A stretch of 64,000 nucleotides of DNA from Atrina japonica (Eukaryota; Mollusca; Bivalvia; Pterioida; Pinnidae), in contig BROG01000554.1 of the NCBI GenBank assembly GCA_030159075.1, forward strand, positions 135,001 through 199,000. Direction: 5' to 3'. How positions within the stretch are numbered: position 1 is the first letter of the stretch; every line of letters begins with the position of its first letter. The notes below the pieces were generated by a model that was not told the origin of the DNA, ran no database searches, and was given only the letters and a program-made list of their open reading frames with translations. Of this stretch, positions 23,457 through 33,849 are shown one piece after another. The position numbers were made by a program, and so were the translations under genes.

Positions 23457-26400
23457 TTACAAAAACAAACAATAACATATTTAAGAATCAATACAATGAG
23501 TTGTTATATATTACCAATGGATGACAGGAAACGGAATCTACAACCATGCAATTGACGATATCATTAGTTAATGAATTGGTTGCATCCAGTGTATTAGTTA
23601 ACTACCCTAAACGTTGAGACAACCGATACCACCGATTGCGGGTATCTAGTGGTAGAGTGTTCGACTCACAAGTTAAAAGTTTCAAAATCGAATCCCGGTA
23701 CTGGATCATACCAAAAACTTTTAAAATGGTAATAAATGTTTTGCATACGAAATGAAAGTCACGTGAATACTGCTAACAAGTTAATGTAAGTGAAAAATTA
23801 TTCACGGGATGTAAAACAACAAACAAACAAACACAAAACTAGACTTACCTACAAGAAGGTTTGTGAGCAAAAATGGACCAAGGACGTTTGTTGCAAACGT
23901 CATTTCAATACCCTCTGTCGACATCTCTCTATTCCATGCTGAAAGGATCACACTAACAGTTACATTATCTTATCATTTAAACCGATGGAAACGTATGATT
24001 CACTTAAAATTCAAAAGCGATAAATGAAAAACCAGACGGAGCTGGGGACCGTTTCATAAAAGATCGTTAATCAGGAAAAGGTGGTCAACTCAGTAATACG
24101 ATTACCGTCCGTTTCATATTGATTCACGACAAAATGTAGTCGGTAATTCCCGACTGGGTCTAAGCAGTGGTAGATCCTAAATGCTTCTTGTTTTCATCAT
24201 GATCACGTGAAATGTTTTGAGAAATTGTTTGAAATGACAGACTAAATTATTTTGTTTTATGAGTGAGGGGGAACTAATATTCTTAGGAGACGCCGCAATT
24301 CATTCCACCTTTCTATTCATTTAACAGTGAAAACTGTTTTAACCGTTATATTCTACATACTAAATAATCGGTAGTCGTAAAAAAAAATCCCGACTTGCTT
24401 TATGAAACAGTCGTACACGTTGTCGGTGAATGGTCTTAACACAAATCGGTAATCGTAAAGTTTCCGAACTTTTATTAAACGATGCCCAGATTCAAGTCTA
24501 AATGTTCTTGGGACGAAGCAATTGTAAACTTTTCTTATTGTTCTTGGGGCATAAAAATTTTCAGGTTGTATGCGATGGTCGATAAACAACTCCAATACTA
24601 ATTACTATACATTGTACTTAATAAAAAAATATTCAATCAATTTTATGTCGGCTGTATGTTATCGACCAGTTTTCAAAGATGGAAAATGGGCCTGCGTGAT
24701 AATGCACAGGAAGTATATATAAAACACCCCTCATCATTATTACTTGACGCCAAAGACCTCACTGACTACAGATAAAAGAAATCGTATTTTTAAAGAGCAA
24801 AAGAATCAATACACACATATTAAAAGACAAACTCGTGGATTGAAAAATGGTAATACAGTTGTGTGTGTTGAATTAACCGATTTTTTTTTGTCAGACCAGT
24901 GCAGTAATATATAGTAGTGTCATGTTCCCATTTTACTTACCATGGAATTTACCAAAACGCGAAAACACGACGATAATTATATTTGTAATATGAGCAAAAT
25001 GTATAGGTAGAATACGATTTTTTATTTACCAGGGGTCTTATGAAAATGTTATAACATGATAACTGTAAAAAAAAAAGCTTAACATATTGATATTAAAGTT
25101 TCTATCTAAGTGATGTGATGTAAAAAAGCATTAATAAAACAATCATCTTACAGCTTTTACAATTCTGAGTATGTAATTCCTCATATGCATTGGTTATCGG
25201 CACCTAAACTTTATAAGAGTGGGACATTAGTACAATATGATACTTTACAGTCGCAAAAGAGAATTGTCTTCTCGCACCATGACAAAATGCTATTGGGAAC
25301 AAGATATCAATGTTTCAAAACAAGGTGAAATCTTAAAAGGACCAGGAATTATCTTGAGCGTAGAAAAATTGTGTTTGGTAACGTTGAAACAGAACCCGAG
25401 GTCATCAAATTTACTCAGTACTCAGGTTCAACTAACGTTTCATGATACTGATATTAAACACACACAATTCTATGCTGCAACTGGACATGTTTGTATATTG
25501 ATGGCATACAACTGTAATTCATTTGAAGAAAATTTCAGAAATAACAAAGCATTCATGAAACTAATGCATTTATGTGAATGATAAAAAATAATGTGTTTCA
25601 TATTTAGTCAGATACTGAAGTTTTAAAAACGACTATTTAGTCTAAATGATAAAACGTTTAGCTTGAGTACTGAGTAAATTTGGTTAGTTCGGTCCCTTAA
25701 CGCCATGTGTCAATTTCTCTAAAACATCTTTTAACCTTGCTAGAAAAAATGCAACATACCTCAGCTGAGTTCGTATGTTCTCATGGCATAAAAACTGTAT
25801 CCAAAAGAATTCTTTTTTCTCTTTTCTAAAATATATCTAATTCTTTGGTAGAAGCACTTTTTTACATTACAATTAAAATAAAAACCCATTTTAATTTGTA
25901 AACTCGATAATTGTTGGTAGGTACAAGCGGTGCATTATCGTAGAGGTCATCGTGACATCTATTGGGATAAAAAAAGTTTCTAATGGTAGCAAGATATTCT
26001 CAGCGGGAAACAAGATGGTATTCTGGTGGAACAGGAAAATGGTTTTGGAGTATTATATATTGTGGAAACAAGGAATCTGTTATCTGGTGCTTTGCGGCCT
26101 AATTATATCACTACGGTGCGATTTTTTCATCTTACGTGCAATGCCAGCATTGTTAATTAGTATGTCCAGTCTTTCTTCCTCTCTAATAATGCCAATAGCA
26201 AACTTTTTAACGGAGTCCATATTACTAACGTCAAGGTATTTCACGACCACATTAGAATTTCCGGTTTCCTTTACAATCCTATTTCTAGCTACTTCCGCTG
26301 TCTTCAGATTGCGACATGCAAGTATAACTCTGCACTTTCTGGCGGCCAAGTCTAGCGCTGTGTACAGTCCAATGCCTGTACAAATGAGGAAAGTATCTCA

Positions 26401-29400
26401 GAAAAAAAATGACAAACAATTGTAAAATAACAATACAAGAACTTAACATAAATACTAGAATCAGACCTTTTTTCGAGCTGTTCCGTTCCGTAACGGTTCG
26501 TCATACATGTATCATGTTCCCACTTTTGATTTACCAAGGGTCCCAACATTTTTCGATAAAACTCCTGGTAAATCAAAAATTGGGAATATGATATATTTAA
26601 AATTATGCTGATCAAAGCAAAAAGTCGGGCAACATCACTTCCAGTTATAAGCAGATAACAAGTATCCTATATATGACCTGCAACATGGATACCAGTGTTA
26701 GGTGGCAGATGTAAAAACAAAGCCTACAGGAAAGTGGTGATACTTTACATCTTTACTAGAGAGAACATTTGTCTAAACACAATTACTCGCAGATGAACTG
26801 AAACAAGATATCATTGTATTCAATCATTTTTGTTTTCTTTCAATCTTTATTTCGTCATTAATATGAGATTTGTTAATAGAAAAAACAATTAGACTCGGTG
26901 TATTTCGTGGTTATAAACTAATTTTGTAGTGGAAGAGACACATGTACAGCACAATATTCTATACACATGTATGTCGCGTAGGCTACATGTAATAATGTAG
27001 CATGACAATTTATACTGGATTTATCTATTGTTGATGATATACTAACGTTGTACGATTAAACTTTACACATATTGTTATAATGATACATTATCATAATGAA
27101 TTCAGCTTTTGCTGATTATAATAATACACTATTGTAATATGACAGCTCATAATGAATTCAGGTTTCCTGATAATATACTTACGTTGTACGTGTACACTTA
27201 ACACATATTGTTATAATAATACATTAGTTCATAATGAATTCAGCTTTCCTGATAATATACTTACGTTGTACGTGTACACTTAACACATATTGTTATAATA
27301 ATACATTATTTTGGTATAACAGTTCATAATGAATTCAGCTTTTCTGATATATACTTACGTTGTACGTGTACACTTAACACATATTGTTATAATTATACAT
27401 TACTTTGGTATAACAGTTCATAATGAATTCAGTTTTCCTGATATATACTTGCGTTGTATGTGTACACTTAACACATATTGTTATAATAATAATTAATGTG
27501 TTATATAAGTTCATAATGAATTCAGCTTTCCTGATATATACTTACGTTGTACGTGTACACTTAACACATATTGTTATAATAATACATTATTGTGACATGA
27601 CAGTTCATAATGAATTCAGATTTTGATGATAATGTGATGCCGTTGTACTTACAAACTTAAAACATAATGTCATAAATTTGACATTATCGTCTTGGTCTAA
27701 CCGTATAGATGGATGTTTACCTAATAGGGTCATATAGAAATTTTCTGAATCTAGTTCTGCTAGTTCGATACACAGTTCGAAGTTAAAGTTCTCGGTTACA
27801 TCACAGCAGAATAAATCTTTTAACCCTGAAGTGTGAGGACACAAAACAGTGGCATGCATAAATACATCCGTTAATGAAGCTTGACATAAATAACATGTAG
27901 TACTTTCTGTTCTGGGACCTTTAGTCCACAGTTTTGTAATATAATAACTTAATTGTATATCCGAAGTTACATTTGCAATAGACCACACATGTGCTGGTTT
28001 TAGACAACTAGTGTGTAATTCCTTAAAGCGGACAAACTCTGGATCAGTTGTCGTCCTCTCTATCCATTGTTTCAAGATAAAGTCATCTATTTTCATAGAG
28101 ACTGTGTTCTTCCATTTTGATTTGCATGGAAATTCAGCGTCATTTACAAATTTTGTGAACACTTCTCTTAACTGTATAGTATAAATCCGGTATGAAACCG
28201 TTACAGGGCTTCCCACATTCATTTCTAAAAATGAAATCAACGATTCGCCTACGGAATATGTTTTTTTGCCAGATTGTCTACTGACATGGTAGACAGCTTG
28301 CCAAAGAATAAAAGTTTTCTTTTATCAATCTCAGCTTCAATTGGTTTTATTCCCACCATACTCTCACTTATATTCGATCTTGTTCGTATATGAAATTTCT
28401 GAATGTTTTTAATTATCAAATGTTGTACACGATATAATTAACTCATATAGCGTTTCGTTATGCCGTTCCATAACTCACAACCATACAATATTGAAGGTAA
28501 TACAACTTTACAACATAGGTTTGTCAAGGTAAATGGGTTCACATCACTGGCTAAGTCAGCTTTGATCGAAAAGTATGCCTTTCTGCCCTTAGAACATGCG
28601 TTCTCATTGTTAACAGAAAGAGACTGTTTTGTGTCAACGTATATCCCTAGCTAGATGTTTAATTTAAACATCTACAGATATTGTTTCATTTCCTAAATGC
28701 CACTGGTATTGTAACAGTCATGGGTATAGGCAGATTAACTGTCTAGTCCATCAGCTAGCTTTTGTGGCTGGACGGTTAGCCGTTGAAGTTAAGCAACGGC
28801 AAGTGCGGTCAGCATCTGGATAGGTGACAATCTGATGTGATACGCTCGCCGCGTTAAAGTATGTGTCCGCACATCCTGGTTTAGAATTGAATATTACAAT
28901 ACTGAACTTTCTAGCATTAAACTCAAAACGCCGATTACATGAGTATATATAACAATAATTCATCATCGTTTGTGAACCATTTCGTATATTGGCTAGATAG
29001 TCGTCACGGTTCCGTGGTAGAGTGCTCGATTCGCAACCGAAGGATTGCGGGTTCGAGTCCCGGTGGAAGCGGCTGGCTTTTCCTGTCCGTCGGATGAGAC
29101 AGTAAAAAAATCGAGGACCAGTGTCACAGTGGGTGTTGGCACTTTAAAGTTCCCTCACTGCTCAATTGCGTAAGTGCCGAGCATAGGCCAAACTTTGAAG
29201 CCCTTTATCGGCATTTGGCGACGTCTCAATATGAGTAAAAGATTCTTGAGTGGGACTTTAAACAACAATACAACAACAACCAAAAATGTAATAAAACACA
29301 TTAACCACTAAGGTAAGATTATAGAACATTTATAGTAAGATAGCAAACAATTTTTTACTTAATACCTGTATTTGATCCAGTTACAATGGCTGTTTTGCCG

Positions 29401-29510
29401 GTAAGCTGAGCTCGACTTTTACATTTTCCCTTACTAAATTTTACATACATATAGATGCCCCCGACAATACATAGCGCAGCCTCAATACTAGTTGGCAAGA
29501 AAAATCCCAT
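19572..29510 (-). CDS. Short-chain dehydrogenase/reductase, retinol dehydrogenase 11/12/13/14-like (six exons)
   Basis: Spliced gene, coding exons 29510-29366, 26375-26136, 23938-23849, 21245-21063, 20699-20590 and 19769-19572. The sum is 966 nt, giving 321 residues and TGA; all five introns are GT-AG with matching phases. Residues 9-23 are hydrophobic, a likely N-terminal membrane anchor. The cofactor motif TGSNTGIG is at 44-51, NNAG at 123-126, the conserved Asn at 146, catalytic Ser at about 173-174, YHDSK (Tyr198, Lys202) at 198-202, and the HPG motif at 227-229. The end carries SPQEGAET (257-264) and GKYF as in RDH proteins. All catalytic residues are present and the length fits the family (about 315-330). 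The family reduces or oxidises retinoids and other lipid aldehydes or alcohols with NADP(H) on membranes; the substrate here is unknown. An acceptor-like TTACAG lies 4 nt before the ATG, so a 5' UTR exon further upstream is likely. Confidence 0.93.
20285..20578. mobile_element. MITE copy, same family, in SDR intron 5
   Basis: GAGATAAACACAGGCATAAA at the left, TTTTAATGCCTGTGTATAAC in the middle right and ACACAACTAATGCCCCATTA at the end. Confidence 0.5.
20590..20699 (-). CDS. SDR gene exon 5
   Basis: Acceptor AATTACAG, donor AAAG|gtgaag. Encodes VTVNSVHPGTVRTEVFRHM, the conserved PG motif after the sixth strand, then a hydrophobic segment ending TVGYILTK. Phase 0 at its end matches exon 6. Confidence 0.9.
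20955..21082 (-). repeat. Five-copy 25-26 bp tandem repeat over the exon 4 splice donor
   Basis: Read on the minus strand, each unit is a GAGACRCCTGAAAA-like stretch followed by a donor-like sequence. In order these are GTAAGT (the used donor, 21062), GTAATT, GTAAGC, GTAATT and GTAAGT. Unit 1 overlaps the last 20 nt of exon 4. Confidence 0.85.
21063..21245 (-). CDS. SDR gene exon 4 (catalytic YxxxK)
   Basis: Acceptor TTCAATAG, donor ACAG|gtaagt. Encodes SRIVNISS (strand with catalytic Ser), a short insert, then MQYHDSKLAFLL with Tyr198 and Lys202, and the helix ending RRLKNTG. The last 20 nt and the donor form the first unit of a five-copy tandem repeat that runs into the intron. Confidence 0.92.
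21377..21467. repeat. (CT)n microsatellite
   Basis: (TC)n with a few interruptions, in SDR intron 3. Confidence 0.97.
22229..22581. mobile_element. MITE, TTAAAGGGGCATTAG termini
   Basis: The left end TTAAAGGGGCATTAGATGTG pairs with the right end ACACAGCTAAAGACCTTTTA (inverted, mismatched). The interior has TATGCCTGTGTATAA. Related copies at 22730-22980 and 20285-20578. All three lie in introns of the SDR gene. Confidence 0.55.
22730..22980. mobile_element. MITE copy, same family, left end lost
   Basis: GAGATAAACACAGGCATAAA, AATTTTGTGAAAATAAGCTC and the right end ACACAGCTATACCCTTTAAA. Confidence 0.5.
23267..23312. repeat. (GAT)n/(GAC)n trinucleotide tract
   Basis: ATGATGATGATGCTGATGAT, then GATGACGATGACGAAGACGA. 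Followed about 110 bp later by a ~32-bp poly-T run (23424-23455). Confidence 0.9.
23618..23836 (+). repeat. tRNA-derived SINE, related subfamily, in SDR intron 3
   Basis: Head with TAGTGGTAGAGTGTTCGACT and B-box-like AAATCGAATCCCGG, a shortened body, then ATTCACGGGATGTAAAACAA and (CAAA)n. The tail ends 12 bp from the exon 3 donor. Confidence 0.6.
23849..23938 (-). CDS. SDR gene exon 3
   Basis: A 90-nt exon, acceptor CCTTTCAG, donor TAG|gtaagt. Encodes PWNREMSTEG then FATNVLGPFLLTNLL, the segment with the conserved active-site Asn (146). A SINE begins about 12 bp past the donor, inside intron 3. Confidence 0.9.
24048..24416. mobile_element. Possible MITE with GACCGTTTCATAAA termini
   Basis: GACCGTTTCATAAAAGATCG on the left and GCTTTATGAAACAGTC on the right are inverted repeats. 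The internal CGGTAATTCCCGACTG and AATCGGTAGTCGT are repeated motifs. Lies in SDR intron 2. Confidence 0.4.
26136..26375 (-). CDS. SDR gene exon 2
   Basis: Acceptor TTGTACAG, donor CAC|gtaaga. Encodes the rest of GIG, the VILACRN strand that follows the nucleotide loop (typical of NADP-preferring RDH proteins), the YLDVSNMDSV segment and LDILINNAG. The long reading frame continues past the donor but loses family similarity there, which supports the splice. Confidence 0.92.
27030..27640. repeat. ~95-bp tandem repeat, seven copies, overlapping the LINE 3' end
   Basis: The landmark CATAATGAATTCAG recurs at about 27092, 27148, 27231, 27325, 27420, 27512 and 27607; the last intervals are 92-95 bp and the first two are shorter. 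Units contain ACGTTGTACGTGTACACTTA and ACACATATTGTTATAAT. The unit nearest the LINE includes its last codons and stop. Confidence 0.85.
27605..28660 (-). pseudogene. 5'-truncated non-LTR retrotransposon (LINE), RT C-terminus and zinc-knuckle domain
   Basis: The minus strand from 28660 reads LGIYVDTKQSLSVNNENACS, KGRKAYFSI, LTNLCCKVVLPSILYGCELW, then MVGIKPIEAEIDKRKLLFFG. This is the post-catalytic RT region common in LINEs. After a stop near 28250 the 211-codon frame continues to 27605 with CYLCQASLTDVFMHATVLCP, a Cys-Cys-His-Cys motif typical of LINE C-termini. Catalytic RT motifs are absent. It lies in intron 1 of the SDR gene in the same orientation. The clade was not determined. Confidence 0.75.
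28745..28865 (+). repeat. 5S-rRNA-like fragment (SINE3-type head or relic)
   Basis: GTTGAAGTTAAGCAACGGCA then GGTCAGCATCTGGATAGGTG resembles the internal control region of 5S rRNA (GAAGCTAAGCA and TTGGATGGGTGACC). It is too diverged and incomplete for a working 5S gene. Lies in SDR intron 1, antisense to the gene. Confidence 0.5.
28996..29281 (+). repeat. tRNA-derived SINE, family 1, in SDR intron 1
   Basis: Well-preserved head (GTGGTAGAGTGCTCGATTCG, B box GGGTTCGAGTCCCGG), common body, and ACAACAATACAACAACAACC at the end. Antisense to the SDR gene. Confidence 0.8.
29366..29510 (-). CDS. SDR gene exon 1
   Basis: Encodes residues 1-48 plus one base of codon 49: start Met, hydrophobic anchor, a Lys-rich stretch (KFSKGKCKSR), then the first beta strand and the start of the TGxxxGxG cofactor loop. 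Ends ACAG|gtatta. The ATG follows an acceptor-like TTACAG, so the exon probably starts at about 29514 with only 4 nt of 5' UTR. Confidence 0.9.
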
Positions 29511-29576
29511 CTTTCTGTAATGATAATGAGTAAAAATTGTGAGTAGTAGAATATCATGGATTTAACGCATGCAGAA

Positions 29577-29577
<1 letters not shown>

Positions 29578-29647
<70 letters not shown>
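29578..29647. repeat. (CT)n microsatellite upstream of SDR exon 1
   Basis: About 68 bp of (TC)n, 68 bp 5' of the start codon on the minus strand, where it reads (GA)n. Confidence 0.95.
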
Positions 29648-29649
<2 letters not shown>

Positions 29650-29847
29650 CTCTCCGAGTAATTCTAACAATTTCTCTCTTGTTTGTCTCTTAAATCATCT
29701 CATCGCAATGTCCAGAGTTGCGTTTGCATAAAACAGTCATTTGTACTTGCATTTTAGCTAGGTCAAACGTGTGATTCTGTCTGAGAATTAAATGGAATTT
29801 CATTTGTCAAAACAAGCAATGTCACAAAAACCGCTTGCGTCGACTAA

Positions 29848-30345
29848 TTACAAGTGAAAAACATTAAAAGAATCAACAAATACAAGTGCAGATAATCGCA
29901 TAGATTCATGTCTATAAATGCTGAAACAGCGGCGACGCTAAAAAACTCTAAAGATTCTATCTTTATTTTTACTATGTGATTTTGTCTATGCAAACATAGC
30001 ATATCGTATCTTTAATCAAAGCAATCAGAGGTATTACAAGTTGCACGGTAAACAATACATTTACAACAATCGAAACATAGAATTACAAGTGAAACACATT
30101 AAATGAATCAACAGAATACAAGTGGAGATAATCGAGGGATTCATGCAAAAATGAACAGAAATGACAACGCATGAAACAGCGGCGACGCTAAAAGAAGAAC
30201 TCTAAAGATATCTATCTTTATTTTTACTATTCGTGATTTTGTCTATGCAAACATAGCAGAATCGTAATCTTTATATCAAAGCAATCAAAATATTACAAAT
30301 ATTACGGTAAATTACAATACTGTGTACAACAATCGAAACATAGAT
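29848..30345. repeat. Two-copy ~235-bp direct duplication
   Basis: AATTACAAGTGAAAAACATT at 29848 and AATTACAAGTGAAACACATT at about 30081 start two copies that share ACAGCGGCGACGCTAAA, AACTCTAAAGAT, TTTGTCTATGCAAACATAGC and ACAACAATCGAAACATAGA. Confidence 0.8.
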
Positions 30346-31880
30346 TTTATTTTTAATATTCATGATCCACTAGAATCACAGTACCAGATGCCATCTTGAA
30401 ACGACCATTCGATTGTATATCTAGAAAACGACAGATTTAAAAACGGTTTGTATAAAATGATAAAGGAATAAAAATTAATACTAAGATAAAAGGTTCAAGA
30501 GTAATTTGGAACAAGTTTTTGATCAAAACAAAGAAAACGCAAAGAGAAAGTGCGTCTATAAATAGCGTAACTTATATTATTTCAGTCTATCATAAATCTA
30601 TAAAATTCAAGTTTTTGTCTATAAAAGTACATAAATGTAAGTTGATTGTATTGAAATAATTGATTCTGAGTAACTAAAACTTAATAACACCTAATAAACC
30701 TCGCAAAAATCTGGAGTTCTTTAGAGTTCTTCATTTAGTAACGCCCTAACAACAGTAAAACAAACACAGAAACAAAACGCAATGCTTGCCTCTCAGATTT
30801 TTAGTCAAGGGAATTTAATTAAAGTCTTATCCAAAACCTATCTCTCGGGGTCGAGAATCACGTATATACTTTATGAGCCTAATTGACTTTGGAAGTGATT
30901 CACCTCGTTATCATCATCCTTTTTGTTGTCATTCTCTTCGCTATTGTGATCTAATAAATAATGATATTTATTTATAGCTATGTAGGTTAATTAACATAGA
31001 TTTATTTATAGCTATGTAGGTTAATTAACATAGATTTATTTATAGCTATGTAGGTTAATTAACATAGATTTATTTATAGCTATGTAGGTTAATTAACATA
31101 GATTTATTTATTACTGATTTACATAATTGTCTTAAATTGTTTTTAATTTTTTTAATTGTTATTATGCATACTGAACAAACTTTAGAGAGAAAAGAAACAG
31201 GGATTTACTTTTTTCATTTGTCTTAATTTCATTTCATTATTATTTTTTTCATTATCAGCTATTCAAGTATATATTCATCTATATGAGATCGATCCTTTTT
31301 AAGTGAAAAACAAGTACAAGTGAACTTGAACTCGGAAAACAAGCTATAAAGTAGGCCTATATCTAGTCTAAAAAAAGGTAATTTGATATAGATCTAGCCT
31401 AGATATAATATATCTTTAACCTTAAGCCCTATGCCGCGTATGGATCAACACCGTACTCGTAGGAAGGGGCGGGTCGTAATTCACTTCTACTTTGGAGCCT
31501 ATGATTGAAATGACAAGTTACTGTAAATTCATAAAATTCACGTATTTCCGCCATTAATTTTCAAACCATCAAAACATAATTCTTTTACAATCGTTACACT
31601 TGTTTTGTTATACTTTTACATACCGGTTTAACGTTAGCAGACACAAGGTTCAAAATCCAGAACTTATCAAACTAATAATCAGGTCCACAATCGGATATAT
31701 TCTAAATTTTAATTCCGGAAAGGTAAAGCGATTTAAAATTTTACCACACTGAAATAAAAATTTTAAAAGTGCTTGCATGATATCCATGTCTGTGGACATT
31801 ACTTTTCAATAAAAATAAAAATCAAGTTAGATTTATAATAAAATGTTTGGCAAGAACAACTTTCATTTCGGTGACCTATA
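30346..31880. other. Intergenic, upstream of the SDR coding exons
   Basis: Apart from the 34-bp array there is no gene signal. This is where a 5' UTR exon and promoter of the SDR gene could lie, but I see no clear core promoter. Confidence 0.4.
30970..31108. repeat. 34-bp tandem repeat, four near-perfect copies
   Basis: The unit contains TTTATTTATAGCTATGTAGG and TTAATTAACATAGA; the copies are almost identical, so the array is young. Confidence 0.9.
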
Positions 31881-32013
31881 GCCAAATGCCCGACATGGCA
31901 CCATTTGACTAAACTTTTCCATTATGACGTCACAATTAAATGACCCGTCAAACAATTGTGTTGTTATGACGTCACAATCGAATGACGGCAGAAGCACATG
32001 TCAGACATTTGGC
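31881..32013. repeat. Foldback sequence carrying two palindromic CRE motifs
   Basis: GCCAAATGCCCGACATG (31881-31897) is inverted, with two mismatches, at 31997-32013. Between them TGACGTCA occurs at 31925-31932 and 31967-31974, each in the context TTATGACGTCACAAT. AAGATGGCGGGG follows at about 32032. It could be a MITE or a promoter-proximal region. Confidence 0.5.
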
Positions 32014-32349
32014 GTTAAGTCTGTTTCATATAAGATGGCGGGGAAGAGTAACGTTTTGATTATCATACGAATGATTCTAATAACTTTTCTGTTATGACAA
32101 TCTGCACGGGAAAACGTTTTATTCCTCACTGGATACTCTCTTATGTATGGTGACAAGTAGGAATGATTACTCTCGTCAGTGTAATTTTGATATTATTCTT
32201 TATTGTCTAAAATTCAAACTTGTTTATTAGTTATCTCTCTTTGTACATTTTACCCTCAGTTATCTCTTTTGTACATATTATCCTCTGTGACACTTTGCAG
32301 TTATCTCTCTTTGTACATCTTCCATTAGTAACTCTACATCTGCAAATTT

Positions 32350-32535
32350 TACGGTCGGTATAATAGTCTTGTTTGCGATTACTCCGTTTCACTATGTGAA
32401 ATGTTGAGCTGCCTGTCCGTTGGTGGTTGTTGAAACGTCTGTACCAATTGTTCCTAACGTATTTCGTTTGGATTTGACTGTGGACTCATGACGGGTGTGA
32501 TCGGTCTATAGGAGATGCTTACTCCTCCAGGCTAA
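32350..32535 (+). mobile_element. Solo 3' tail of Naiad-like PLE, degraded
   Basis: Same start (ACGGTCGGTATAATAGTC), GTGAAATGTTGAGCTGCC, then GACTGTGGACTCATGACGGG and GATGCTTACTCCTCC, where homology ends abruptly. Confidence 0.6.
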
Positions 32536-32814
32536 TGTAATCGCAAGAAAATTCAACGATCGGAAATTTTGTTTCATACTTACGGATCAGCAAAATTATG
32601 TAGTCGAATTAGTATTCATGATTGGCTTCACTCGAATATTTTTTTTTCAGAAAAATTCCTAGTTTTGTTGTAAATAAAAAATTGGGAACATGATATTTGT
32701 ATGGTGTCATCGCCTGGATTACAACTTACCGTACAATAATATAATAAGACACGTGGCTCTTGTTGCGGTATCCCCTTTACTTTAGATTATCCTGAACTCC
32801 TTAATGTTTGACCT

Positions 32815-33048
32815 CATATGAGAATTTTGCCATCCATTCGAGAATTTGGCACCCATATGAGAGTTTTGCCATCCACATCAGAGTTTTGTCAACCATACGA
32901 GTTTTGCCACCCATATGAGGATTATGCCACCTTCATGATAGTTTTGCCATCCACACGAGTTTTGCCACCCACATGATAGTTTTGCCACACATATGAGATT
33001 TTTACCACCCACGTGATAATTTTGCCACCCATATGAGAGTTTTGCTAC
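32815..33048. repeat. ~22-bp minisatellite
   Basis: About eleven diverged copies of a GAGAGTTTTGCCACCCATAT-like unit. Confidence 0.85.
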
Positions 33049-33684
33049 TCATTCCCCGTTTGTCTGTACGAGTAACTGTGTATGGAAGTTACCAGGGCTT
33101 GTGTCCGAAGGCACAAAATGATATCAACTAAACCTCAACTTTTATTCTGTAACATTTTTAATATAATGTTGTTTGTAAAACTTTTTATGTGACATAGTAG
33201 GAAAATATTTGTATTATTGTTTTCATTCACGTCAATATCATTGGTCCAAATCTAAGGGTTTTTCTCATAAAAAATACTGTGTATGTTTCTCAAATTTCCT
33301 TCAAGCGAGCAACGCGTTTCGTCATTATTTACAATTTTATGCCATAAATATACATATCCAGTCGCAGCATAATTCTGAAGTTTTTTTAATCATGAAATCC
33401 TGAAAAGTTGGTTGCTCTTGATTACCGAATAAATATGATGACTTCCCTGAGTCATAGTATCACCATTACGCCAAGACCTAAGTCGTGTCTCAACTGAATC
33501 GAGAATCTTTGTATCAGTAATAGAATACTGAATTACTTGAAAATTTGGTGATAATTTGTCATGAACACTTTTAAAAGTCAAGTATGTGTATGGCAAGAAA
33601 TGTAATTAATTAATAATGCATTTAGTTTTAGTATTTGGTCATGCATGATGCCTCTTTCTCTATCTGATCTTAACATCTACATCA

Positions 33685-33848
33685 CATAGGCGTCGGAGCC
33701 GGGGGCTAGGGGGCTTAGCCCCCCCCCCACTTTTTTGCAAAGATAGGCATAGGTGTTGAAAATTGGGGCTTAGCCCCAAGACGTTTCTGGCGTGTGTGTG
33801 TTTTAAGTTGGTTTAGCCCCCACTTTCAATTTGCTTCCGACGCCTATG
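33685..33848. mobile_element. 164-bp foldback MITE, CATAGGCGTCGGA termini
   Basis: Perfect 13-bp inverted ends, G-rich and C-rich arms (GGGGGCTAGGGG, TTAGCCCCCAC), flanked by CATCA on both sides as a likely target-site duplication. Confidence 0.65.
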
Positions 33849-33849
33849 C

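Noticed and set aside
25237..25581. 114-codon plus-strand frame inside SDR intron 2
   Set aside because: No recognised domain, AT-rich, no splice signals that would connect it to anything.
25952..26425. 157-codon plus-strand frame
   Set aside because: Antisense shadow of SDR exon 2, which has clear family motifs and splice sites.
28985..29060. Possible tRNA gene
   Set aside because: The tRNA-like sequence runs directly into the SINE body and (CAA)n tail shared with four other loci, so it is a SINE head.
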